A stretch of 54,909 nt of DNA, from contig JARBJD010000423.1 of the NCBI GenBank assembly GCA_033064195.1, forward strand, positions 1-54,909. The letters run 5' to 3'. Below are positions 45,948-54,909 of the stretch, one piece after another. The DNA is from Blattamonas nauphoetae (Eukaryota; Preaxostyla; Oxymonadida). The notes below the pieces were generated by a model. It did no database searches and had not been told where the DNA came from. It saw nothing but the letters and a program-made list of their open reading frames with translations. Position 1 is the first letter of the stretch. The number at the start of each line of letters is the position of its first letter. The position numbers and the translations under genes are program-made.

Positions 45948-46373
45948 ATGACATCAGTGAATACTACATATGTCTCGCTAAAGACTTCGAACCCTCCAAA
46001 GGGGAGCGAAAAACGTCGAACAGATGCCAAGCAAGCTTTGATTCAGTCAATGAAAGAAGAGAACTGTGAACTTGTCTCTGAGTATGTCAGACATAATATC
46101 CCAGTTATCTATGTTCATGAAGGTGTTGAGTGGAGGATAAAACCAAAGTTGTGGAATCAAGGAAACAGACCACACATGTCACAACGTCGACACTACACTC
46201 AATCGTTTGTGGAGAATGAACTGAGGAAGTACAACTGTGAGCTCGTAGGTGAGTACAAGCAAGTCCTGACACCGTTCACCTATCGAGAAATTGGTGGATC
46301 TGTAGTCTTCACAGTGCGATTAGATTCCTGGCTAAAAGCAAAGAAGAAGCCACATTTGAAGAAGCTAAAATAA
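45948..46373 (+). CDS. Terminal gene of element D: repeated-module protein (141 aa) with a 13-codon insertion
   Basis: The start is the ATG at 45948, directly after TTTTTTAATTTGTATTTA. The two modules match B: ENCELVSEYVRHNIPVIY, EGVEWRIKPKLWNQGNRP, then YNCELVGEYKQVLTPFTY. Relative to the B copy and the A remnant it has an N-terminal extension that contains 13 codons (VSLKTSNPPKGSE), encoded by a sequence related to the tRNA-3'-half-like module. Function as for the B copy. Confidence 0.72.
   Translation: MTSVNTTYVSLKTSNPPKGSEKRRTDAKQALIQSMKEENCELVSEYVRHNIPVIYVHEGVEWRIKPKLWNQGNRPHMSQRRHYTQSFVENELRKYNCELVGEYKQVLTPFTYREIGGSVVFTVRLDSWLKAKKKPHLKKLK
45972..46009 (-). repeat. tRNA-3'-half-like module, diverged copy inside a coding sequence
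   Basis: On the plus strand it reads GTCTCGCTAAAGACTTCGAA then CCCTCCAAAGGGGAGCGA. It matches the module in B at GTCTCGC and at CTTCGAACCCTC. On the minus strand the T-arm-like GAGGGTTCGAAGTC and a variable-arm-like CTCC…GGAG stem are visible. Confidence 0.6.
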
Positions 46374-46416
46374 TCACTCAACTTTTTTTAGTTTTTATTT
46401 TTTTAATTCGTAGTAA

Positions 46417-49400
46417 ATGACACAACTCTGGAAAGTGAAGGAACAAATCAGAGAGGTTAGAGAACTATTTCCAAACACTCAATTCGCATTTACTGATGGT
46501 CGAACATACAAACCTGACAGCCCAAACAAGCAACATCACTATTCATTTCTCCTGGCAATGCTTCAACACCCAGATGTTGGATATCGAAATCCAAATCCAA
46601 CCGTACAACTCAATACCACCTACATTCCGAAATTCCTGAACGAAGTGAGACGTCAACGACAAATTGAACAACAACAAGCCATGCAGAGACAGAACGAACA
46701 GAACAACAATACAATGATGAATGAAGAAGATAAAAATGTAATCATCGCAGACATGAAAGCAAATCCAAGAGTGAACGAAACAGAATTGAAAAAGCAAGTG
46801 TTCAAGATCACGAGGAAACTAAAATCAATGGAGGAGAAGTTGATGGATCATTGGATGAAGAATCTGTTGATCATTCAGAAGAAGAATGAACAAATGGACA
46901 CAAGAAAAGTGAAGCAGTTTGATGGATTCAATGAATGCATCTTACTTGCTGAACCAAGAGACAAACTTGCCTTCAATGAATGTTTGACAAATGCAGGAAA
47001 GAAGTTCAAGAAGAATGAGGTCGAGAAGGTTGAAGACAATGGAAAACCATATCAGCTGTACTTCCACAATCACTTGAAGAATGTTGAGGAAATCACAACC
47101 TTCATCAAAGCGGTGTACGACAAAGAGAAGGATCATCCATTCAAGATCAGTCTTGACTTTGGAAAGATTGTTGAGAGAAACGATAAAGAAGAAACACTGT
47201 ACAATGACTTCAGACCGGAACTGGAGAACACATCAAAGAGTTTCCCAACGGTGATAAGAAGTGTTGGAGACATCACTGAGTATTCAAAATATGCAATCAA
47301 CCTAATCAAAGAATCCCAAGAAAGAACTCTAATGGATACGAAGACAATGTTCATTGCCTTCCATTCCATTCTGGTTGCAGTGTACAGATTTCCAGTTGCA
47401 GGAAAAGCGAATGCAATTCTAACTGAACACATTAAGACGAGAAACGTTCGGTACATCGATTCTGAGTACAACATCTGTTTCTTTCAAGCACTATCATTCC
47501 TTTCTCTACCTGAGGTTCAAGGAAAGAAGATGTCAATTAAAATGAGAAACACTGAAGCATACAAACTGTTCACCAAATGGATGAATCTCACCAATCTCAC
47601 GTCATATCAACTCACTGAACACTTGCGAAAATACCCTGGATTTGATATTGCATCAGACATGGAGAAAGCAATGCAATTATTCAATATTACTGTTCATATT
47701 TATGAATACGACGAAGAAAAGAAGAAGTATTTCCATAGTCAATCATATGTCAACGAGAATGATGATGCAAGAGTTCTACCACTTCTGATGATTCCACTCA
47801 CTGCAACTCTCGTTCATGTAATGTACATTGTTGATCCCGAGAAAATCACTGGATATAAACTCTGTCCATATTGTCAGTCAAGAGGATTCCAAGTGAAGGA
47901 TTCTCACTTCAAGACATACTACGAGAAACATCTCAAAGAATGCAAAGAAGTTGATGGAAAACATGTGAAGAAAATCTCACTTGATAAAACGCCAAGGCCG
48001 TATGTTCCACACATCCTCAACAATAGAACTTATGAATTTCTGATGGCACACAAGAGACAAGACGAATTCAAACCAACACAATACTACATTACTTACGATT
48101 TCGAAACAATGGAAGATCTCATTCTTGACAATCTTTTCTCTGATGACAACACTCAATTGATCTCACACTTGAAACCTCTCTCTGTTGCATCAACAATCAA
48201 AACAAAATCAGGAGTGAAGTCAATCTACTTTGATCTTCGAGATGGAAAGGACTTTGTGAAGCAATGGATCAGAGAACTCTTCAAATTTGCAGAGACAGTT
48301 CGAGAGAACAACCAATACGAAGACCCGGAAATGCCATCTCAGAATGAAGTCAATGTCATTGGATTCAACAGCTCCAGATTTGACATCAATCTCATCTTCC
48401 GTGATCTCGTTGACAAAATTGGAAAGTGGTGAGCTTCCTTGGATCAACAACAAAGTACAAACAAGTTTTGATCAGACACGAGAAAACACAACAGGTCCTT
48501 CGGTTCATTGACATGATGTCATACACTGGACCAATGACTTTGGATAATGCAGTGAAGGCTTTTGGAGGAAACACCACTCTTCAGAAATCATTCTTTGCTT
48601 ACGAATCATTTGATTCATCAGACTACGAAGCAGTACTGAGCAAACAAGAACCTTTCTCAAAATATGAATTCTATTCCAGTCTGAACAATAGTGAAATGTC
48701 AGACACCGATTACCAACTTTACCTTGACGATTGGAACAATCAAGGATTCAAGAATAGATGGGACTATCTGAAATTCTACAACATCAGAGACGTCGAATGC
48801 ATGATTGCACCACTCGACAATCTCATTGCTCTGAACTTCCAATACAAAGTGGACATGTTGCACAATCTCTCACTGTCAGCAAATGCTTCAGCAATCAAGT
48901 ACGCTTGTGTGTACAAGGATTTCGATATTGATGCTGACTACAACGAATGTGACGAATCTGGACCAATCAAGATCACCAAACAATACTGGAAATACAAAGT
49001 TGAAGGATACAGGTATCAAGACCAGAAAGCTCATCGCAATACTACCAACAATGTCACTGAATCTGACTATGATTGGTTTGTTCAACAATGCAAGAAAGTG
49101 TGCTATATCTGCAAATGTCACTTCACACAAGCAGTCAAACCAACGTTGGACAGAATCGACAATTCAAAAGAACATTCTAAAGAGAACGTGAAGATCTGCT
49201 GTGATTACTGCAACACCTACAAGTCAGACCATGATGAACATCTCACAAGATTGAGAATTCAACTGAAGAAGTACTGTATCTGGAAGTCATTACCAATGAC
49301 TCTGACACACGAGCAGACCTATCACAAACTGAGAGCAGCAGTTACTGGTGGATTGTCGAATGTTCAACATCGACAGAATATCAAAGGCGTGACGCCAATC

Positions 49401-50822
49401 AATCACTTCTCATTTGAAGATGGTGTTGTCAAATCAACTGATACTGAACACATCATGACTCACGTCTGTGGTGTTGATTTCAACTCTCTCTATCCAAGTG
49501 CTTTCTCATCAATCAAGAACAAGAACAATCCATACCCCAAACACAGAATGTACATGCCTGGAAGATGTTTGTACACAGCAACTGGAGAGAAAGAATGTCG
49601 GGAGATCATCGAGAACAAGAATCAGAAGACATTGTTCGTTGCAGAACTGAAAGGACACATCGATGAAAAGTACTTAAATGATTTCATTAACTTCCCACCA
49701 ATCTTCAGAAACATTGTTGTCAATACAACCGAAGAAAACATTGGAGAGAAGACTTATTCGTTGATGAAGAAACATGGATTGAAGACTGATGACAAACAAC
49801 GTAAGCTGACCCAACTCTTGAGCACACACGATCAGTATATGTTCTTTTCGACATACTATCTGTGGTTCCTCATCGACTATTGCCACTTCATCGTCGACGA
49901 CATCAAGAGTGTGATGGTGTTCTCGAGACACGCTGGATTTGAACCATTCGTGACTTCATTCATGAATGATCGAATTGAAGCAATGAAGGTTGGGAACAAA
50001 GGAAAGGAACAATTCTGCAAGACTAACCTCAATGGAAGTTACGGTTATGATGGAATGAACACTGAGAAGTACAACTCAATCACAATCTGCAATGAGAAGA
50101 GGACATACTTGAAACAAATGATGAAAGGATTTGTGGCAACAAGAGAGATCAATGAGGACAACTACATCGTGATTGAAGACAGAGAGAAAGCATCATGCAA
50201 AACATGTCTGCAAGAAGCAGTGTTCACACTCGACAATGCCAAGTTCTGGTATCTGAACTTCATCTCCAACTTCATGTACAAGTGTCTAGACATGAACAAA
50301 ATTCCCTTCTGTGAAGGAGATACTGACTCGGCATACTGGGCTATCTCAGGTGATCCAAATGCTGGAATCCATCAACAATTTGAACACGTGATAGCTGACA
50401 AGGAATTCTATGATACACACAAATATGAATGGTTTCCCAATCCAGAAACAGGAGTTGATGATGAGAAGAAGCTGTTGGGATTAGCAATTGAGAAGGAAGG
50501 TGAACAGATGATCTGTCTTGCACCCAAGTGCTACTCACTCGATGAGAAATGCAAAATCAAAGGAGTGTCATTGAAGAAAACCAACATCACAAGTGACGAT
50601 TATGTCAAGTGTCTGAATGGAGAGAAAACGGTGACAACAACACTGAACTTTCAAACTAGAAGAGTTTATTCTGACGATGACACCAATGGATTTGAAATCG
50701 CCAAAATACAACAGCAAAAACTCAGTCTCAGTGGAATTCATCTGAAGGCAATCGTACTTGAAAATGAATCATGTCCTCCATTCATTCATGGACTGAAAGC
50801 AACTGATTATCTTATCCAATAA
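46417..50822 (+). pseudogene. Protein-primed family B DNA polymerase gene of element D, broken
   Basis: Aligns with the B polymerase over its whole length, with the same N-terminal OTU-like cysteine motif and zinc-finger-like CPYCQSRGF. It also has the exonuclease motifs, the HNH insert (CYICKCHF…LDRIDNSKEHSKENV…CNTYKSD) and the polymerase motifs (FNSLYPSAF, NLNGSYGYDG, GDTDSAYW). It has about one break. Preservation of the HNH insert in both copies argues that it is a stable domain of this polymerase lineage. Confidence 0.9.
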
Positions 50823-50846
50823 ATCCAAACTTTATTTTTGTTAAAA

Positions 50847-52784
50847 ATGAGTAGACCGTATTTGAATTCAACACAAATTGATCGAATAGTGAAGAACCTC
50901 CTGGACAACACGTTCCATTCCAAGACAAAAACATATAATGTCACACTTACGTTTTCACAGCTTTTACCAACCTATCATGTCAATGATTCAAATGGACAAT
51001 ACGACGCAAATGATGAGACATACTTCAATGACTGGCTGAATGGAGAATTACCTCCTGATTTAAACATTGCTGATGGAAAAATAGTTGTTCAAAGATTTGT
51101 GAAACAATTCACCGGATGGATCCTTAGTAACAACGATGCAAGACAAGCATACAGAGCATATCAACAGTATTATCAGGAAGCACAGAATATTCATTTCAAT
51201 CAACCACCAGCCATCGTAATTCGAACACTATCTCCGAGTCAAAAATCACAACCATTACCTATTGAAACACCTGAATCTCCAATCATTCCTGGACAGAAGA
51301 GAAACCCGACATCAATTGGCTCAGAATATGAATTCCCTATGAAAGAGATGAGGTTTGAAGATGATGATCCACTGATCCCCAAGTCACCAGATCTACAAAC
51401 AATTGTGAAGATTGACAAAGGTTTTGTGCCATATGTGAGAGAGATCAACAAGGTCGAACCAACGACAAGGCAAGTACTGAGAATGCTGGAACAAGTAAAA
51501 GGCTATTTTGACTATCAACAGAAGGACAATTCAGAGGAGGAACAAATCAAAGCAGAGAATTCAATGATGGACAATCAACAGAAAATGGAACACTTCATTG
51601 ACAAACAGATCGTTGAATCAAAGAAACTGAATCGAAATATGTTTATTCTTTCACACATAAGCAGAACTCTCGGAAATGACGAAACTGAGTTCATTTTAGC
51701 ACATCCTAAACAAATTCCATTTGGTGGAAGATCATTTCAGGAATGGTACGATGAATATGTTCACCGATGGGATACTGCACATCCAAGGAAAATAAGGAGG
51801 GAACAAGGAGGTAACACGTTGATGATTGATCAACCAACGATTCCAAAAGCCGTGACAAAAATACAATATCCATTTCGATCAAAGATGCAATTCATGTCCA
51901 AAGACATCACTGGAGATCCACATCAGACATCAGACAAAAAGGTTCCACAGAAATGTGACAGACCTTCCTTTTCTCCCAAGTTTGGATCTTGGGAAATTGA
52001 TCTTGTCTTTATCCAATCACCAACGTCGAAAACAGTTCTTCAGATTTACCTATTTGCCATCAACATCAACACTAAATACCTTGTAGTAATTCCTGTACTA
52101 GATAAATCATGGAGCAAAGTCAAGACTGCAATCAATGATCTGATTAATCATCGTGGAGTTAGCGTCAACAACATTCGAGGTGATGGAGAAGCTGCTTGGA
52201 CAAGTGGAGAAGCATTAGAGTTTTTCAAGCATCAGAAGGTCAGTACGTATTTCACAAGTTCACCATTCACAAATCACAACAGAATTGTCGATCGAGTGAT
52301 CAGAACAATCAGGGATGGATTCCAAGACAATGCAACCCAGATGGCAAATCATTCACTGATGAATCAGATGGTGGAATACTACAACATGACTCCTCATCGA
52401 GCATACTGGAACAAGTTCACTCCACAGAAAGCACAAAACAATCGTGAAATCGAAGCACTGTACATCTCCAGTTGCGAAGAGCAATTGAAGAACATCCAAA
52501 GACATCAGATATCACAACTGCTTTGGCGATACAAACCAGGAAACATCCTGTTGATTCATCTTGATTTGAACAAGACAGTTGCCAAATTTCAGAAGAAGCG
52601 AAGACAATTTCAATTTGTTGGACAATTCATTGAATACAAACACGGAAATGTGGTGGCAAAACTTCTGAATGGACTCACATGTCTACCAAAAATAGTGTAC
52701 GTTCCGATTCAACACACAAAGTTCCATGCAGACTCAATTGACAATTTAACTCCAGAGTTCGTTGGTGAATTCAATTTAGTTTAG
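50847..52784 (+). CDS. Retrovirus-like integrase of element D (645 aa)
   Basis: The start at 50847 follows CTTTATTTTTGTTAAAA. The N-terminal domain (about 1-120) contains YHVNDSNGQYDANDETYFND and a helical region. A middle linker is rich in Pro and charged residues. The rve core has IDLVFIQSPTSKTVLQIYLF (first Asp, about 385), RGDGEAAW (second, about 446) and NRIVDRVIRTIRD (third acidic block, about 480-490). The C-terminal SH3-like region has YKPGNILLIHLDLNKTVAKF and FVGQFIEYKHGNVVAKL. The cut-and-join enzyme integrates the element. The frame is open, unlike the MITE-interrupted B copy. Confidence 0.9.
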   Translation: MSRPYLNSTQIDRIVKNLLDNTFHSKTKTYNVTLTFSQLLPTYHVNDSNGQYDANDETYFNDWLNGELPPDLNIADGKIVVQRFVKQFTGWILSNNDARQAYRAYQQYYQEAQNIHFNQPPAIVIRTLSPSQKSQPLPIETPESPIIPGQKRNPTSIGSEYEFPMKEMRFEDDDPLIPKSPDLQTIVKIDKGFVPYVREINKVEPTTRQVLRMLEQVKGYFDYQQKDNSEEEQIKAENSMMDNQQKMEHFIDKQIVESKKLNRNMFILSHISRTLGNDETEFILAHPKQIPFGGRSFQEWYDEYVHRWDTAHPRKIRREQGGNTLMIDQPTIPKAVTKIQYPFRSKMQFMSKDITGDPHQTSDKKVPQKCDRPSFSPKFGSWEIDLVFIQSPTSKTVLQIYLFAININTKYLVVIPVLDKSWSKVKTAINDLINHRGVSVNNIRGDGEAAWTSGEALEFFKHQKVSTYFTSSPFTNHNRIVDRVIRTIRDGFQDNATQMANHSLMNQMVEYYNMTPHRAYWNKFTPQKAQNNREIEALYISSCEEQLKNIQRHQISQLLWRYKPGNILLIHLDLNKTVAKFQKKRRQFQFVGQFIEYKHGNVVAKLLNGLTCLPKIVYVPIQHTKFHADSIDNLTPEFVGEFNLV

Positions 52785-52819
52785 TTCAAAACTGTTTCGA
52801 ATATTTTTATTCCATTGAA

Positions 52820-53170
52820 GTGTCATCACTAAAGATTTTAGAACCGTTTGATCCTGAACAGCAATGTTTTGAAAACATCTATGACTTTCAGAGACATTTG
52901 GAAAAGAACAGAGAAGAACTGAATAAATACACAACACAGAAACTGAACAGGTTAATCAGAATTGATGGATACAGAATCACAAAAATAAGAGGTGAGGTCG
53001 CACTAAGGAAATCAAGTTCAGAGAACAACGGTGAATCCTCGATTGATCAAAGACTTTCAGACATTGAAGAATCTATTCGAACTCTTACAGATACTCTCAG
53101 CATGAGGCTTCGAAGTCTTGATGATACAATTGGTAATCTCATTCAAGAGTTAACGGACAGTTCGGTTTAG
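52820..53170 (+). CDS. Conserved 116-residue coiled-coil protein of element D
   Basis: Same as 33516-33875 of B: EPFDPEQQCFENIYDFQRHL and a basic middle. The C-terminal coiled coil reads IDQRLSDIEESIRTLTDTL. It overlaps the convergent ATPase gene at its 3' end by about 20 bases. The exact start is less certain than in B. Function unknown. Confidence 0.65.
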   Translation: MSSLKILEPFDPEQQCFENIYDFQRHLEKNREELNKYTTQKLNRLIRIDGYRITKIRGEVALRKSSSENNGESSIDQRLSDIEESIRTLTDTLSMRLRSLDDTIGNLIQELTDSSV

Positions 53171-54062
53171 TCCATCTTTGTTGATCTCAGTCAGTGCTAC
53201 TCCATCAGTGTTGTATCGAAGAATAATTGCTTCACATTTTTGTTTTCGTTGATAGACATTCCAGAAGTGTCGAATGTCAATTGGTGAGTTCAACTGAGGA
53301 TAGACTCGACTGATTCGTTCTTTGTTGAATCCTCCAAATATCCACATTGAATCAATGTTTGACTTCATGTCTGCTGACAGACTGAACAGCTCATGCATCG
53401 TCAGAAAGAATGTGAACTTCGGTTGCCGATTCTCCAGTAGTAAGTCCATCATTGTCATTCTATTTTTTGGATGGTCTACGTTCACCTAGGATCCTACGAC
53501 AGTCATCAAGGAGGATAATCGTTTGTAGATTCTTAACTGAGAAATCATCAATGTAAAGTGACTCGAACAGTTCATCTCTGCATTCATCAGTAATTCTGTC
53601 TTGCCACTGGTTGTCAATGATCTCTTCATACGCTGCTTTTGATTCAGAGAGTTCCAACAGAAATGGAAGAGCATCTTCATATTTGACTTTCACATACGGA
53701 ACGTTCAGTATTGGTTTGAATTTGTCGAATGTTGGATCAATGTTCTTATCGGTGACGAAGACAAAGAGATGAAACAATTCATTTCTTACTTGAACATTTT
53801 GGAGCTTGGCAACCTCTCGAAGAGCATTGAATGTTTTTCCACTTCCTCTATTTCCAACGAGGACATTGACACTGTTGCGATTGAAATTTAGGTCTGGATG
53901 TATTTGTGATTGCACTTCATGAGAAACATTCCTACTAGATGCTTCACTCAGTTTTGCATTCACGTATGCTGTAAGAGAAGAGGATTCCACCCTCCGCGAA
54001 ACCAAAGGTTTTGTTGTTGAAGATACGGGCTGTGCCCTCAGAATGGAATTCGTTCTTTTCAT
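53150..54062 (-). pseudogene. FtsK/HerA-like packaging ATPase gene of element D, broken
   Basis: Matches the B ATPase along its length: GNRGSGKTFNALREVAKLQ (Walker A) and IILLDDCRRILGER (Walker B). About one break. It keeps the same arrangement, convergent with the coiled-coil gene and divergent from the 317-residue gene. Confidence 0.88.
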
Positions 54063-54121
54063 TTATGATTTCTCTCTAATTAAAATATAGTTTTGGATTT
54101 TTTATTTTGTATGAAAACACA

Positions 54122-54909
54122 ATGTCGAAGATACAATACATTCCCGCAAAGAGAAAGGCACCAGCGAAGAAACCGAAACTGAGATATGAGCAGGGGACAA
54201 TGGATGCAATGAAAAGAATCTATGCTGATGATGACATTCGCACCAAATTCAATTCGGCACTCAGTAGTGTTCCATCTGCTTTAGAATACATTGAAAGGAC
54301 TGGACAAAATTGGGAAGTCAAAATGGAGAAACATGGTAAGGTTCCTGATGTGATGGTCTACGACAAAGACAATGGAGATCTGGTTGCAGCGAATGGTTTC
54401 ATGCTTGCATCATACAACAGTCGACCTGTCGTCGAGACTTACTATTCAATGAATCCAACACCAGATATGCGAAGACAAACTCCATATTCCTCATTTCGTC
54501 AAGATCATGGAAGAAGAATCAAAGCTGCACACAACAACTTCCTCAAGAGTGGGGAGTATGCTTTGCCTGGAAACTATCGTGAAGTCAACTACCAAGAAAT
54601 GCAAACTCAACGATCACAACAACCGTATGCTATCATGAAGAAAGCTGTTGGTGAATTCATGAATGATACTTTGAAGCTGTATCGAGCCAGTCGAGAACAA
54701 CCTGCAGACACTGGGAAAAGAGTGTTGGACAATATGGTTTTCAATTCCATTCAATCCAAGATTGCATCAAAGATGTGGGATCAGTGGCTTGAAGACTATG
54801 TTGAAGGTTTCATCAGTTCAAATCCAGATCATCAGAGCAGAAAGCAAGAAAAGCGTTTAAGGAACAAATTCATCCCCAGTTCCTCAATCATAGCAAAAAC
54901 AGAAGATTT
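54122..54909 (+). CDS. Conserved 317-residue virion-type protein of element D, 3' end outside window
   Basis: Starts MSKIQYIPAKRKAPAKKPK after the T6-A-T4 box at 54098-54111 and matches the B protein closely up to the window end. Basic N terminus; function unknown. Capsid genes presumably follow outside the window. Confidence 0.7.
   Translation, partial: MSKIQYIPAKRKAPAKKPKLRYEQGTMDAMKRIYADDDIRTKFNSALSSVPSALEYIERTGQNWEVKMEKHGKVPDVMVYDKDNGDLVAANGFMLASYNSRPVVETYYSMNPTPDMRRQTPYSSFRQDHGRRIKAAHNNFLKSGEYALPGNYREVNYQEMQTQRSQQPYAIMKKAVGEFMNDTLKLYRASREQPADTGKRVLDNMVFNSIQSKIASKMWDQWLEDYVEGFISSNPDHQSRKQEKRLRNKFIPSSSIIAKTED

Larger units (their letters stand above)
44537..54909 (+). mobile_element. Element D: left part of a Polinton-type element, cut by window end
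   Basis: Begins AGTAGTATAGAAAGCGAATT at 44537, with CTACTGTGG about 45 bases inward, like the B and C ends. The six bases before it (GACGAA) are a candidate target duplication that cannot be checked. The terminal region (to 45947) is diverged and carries SINE-like insertions. The genes then follow B's order in the opposite orientation: terminal gene, PolB, integrase, 116-residue protein, ATPase (reverse), 317-residue protein. It has about two breaks and is older than B. It appears to have inserted into element C's terminal repeat. Confidence 0.8.

Noticed and set aside
1-54909. CRISPR array or prokaryotic operons
   Set aside because: No regularly spaced direct repeats, no Shine-Dalgarno pattern, and introns are present.

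Overview
The window is eukaryotic nuclear DNA from what is most likely a protist. The reasons are spliceosomal introns (three consecutive phase-0 introns at 13.4-13.9 kb), a decayed axonemal-type dynein heavy chain fragment, a TmcB-like membrane protein of the kind known from protists, a mariner relic, tRNA-derived SINE-like units, and above all several copies of one Polinton/Maverick-type virus-like element. The standard genetic code fits all genes. I cannot name the species; a flagellate (for example a metamonad) is a guess.

Layout. (1) 1-8988: right part of element A, on the plus strand: small virion proteins, two large related capsid proteins, a 136-residue protein, an opposing fibre gene with an S74 chaperone domain, then a long, eroded terminal inverted repeat (TIR). 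(2) about 9000-9700: scrap of another relative, E. (3) about 10.2-21.3 kb: host island, richer in G+C, holding decaying host genes (dynein piece, TmcB-like gene, an unrecognised minus-strand gene) and DNA transposon relics. (4) 21331-44536: remains of element C, into whose terminal repeat element B (22143-43811) has inserted. B is the best-preserved copy: 21.7 kb, about 2.59-kb TIRs that are nearly identical, and a perfect 6-bp target duplication TTCAAC. It carries about 13 genes and has about two disruptions, one of them a 594-bp MITE in the integrase gene. (5) 44537-54909: left part of element D, with tRNA-like SINE units in its terminal region, then the terminal gene, DNA polymerase, integrase, ATPase and the start of the 317-residue protein gene; about two breaks.

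How the genes fit together. The integrase would insert the element, and the protein-primed family B polymerase would copy it between its TIRs. The FtsK/HerA-like ATPase would package DNA into a capsid built of the two jelly-roll-like proteins and several small basic or hydrophobic virion proteins, with a trimeric S74-matured fibre. Nearly every element gene is preceded, within about 5-25 bases of its ATG, by a T5-A-T4/5 box, so each gene seems to have its own start signal. All element copies are treated here as fossils.

Most interesting points: two paralogous capsid proteins in one element; an HNH endonuclease-like domain inside the DNA polymerase; and a 39-nt, in-frame, tRNA-3'-half-like insertion that appears in different genes of elements B and D and once more in non-coding DNA.
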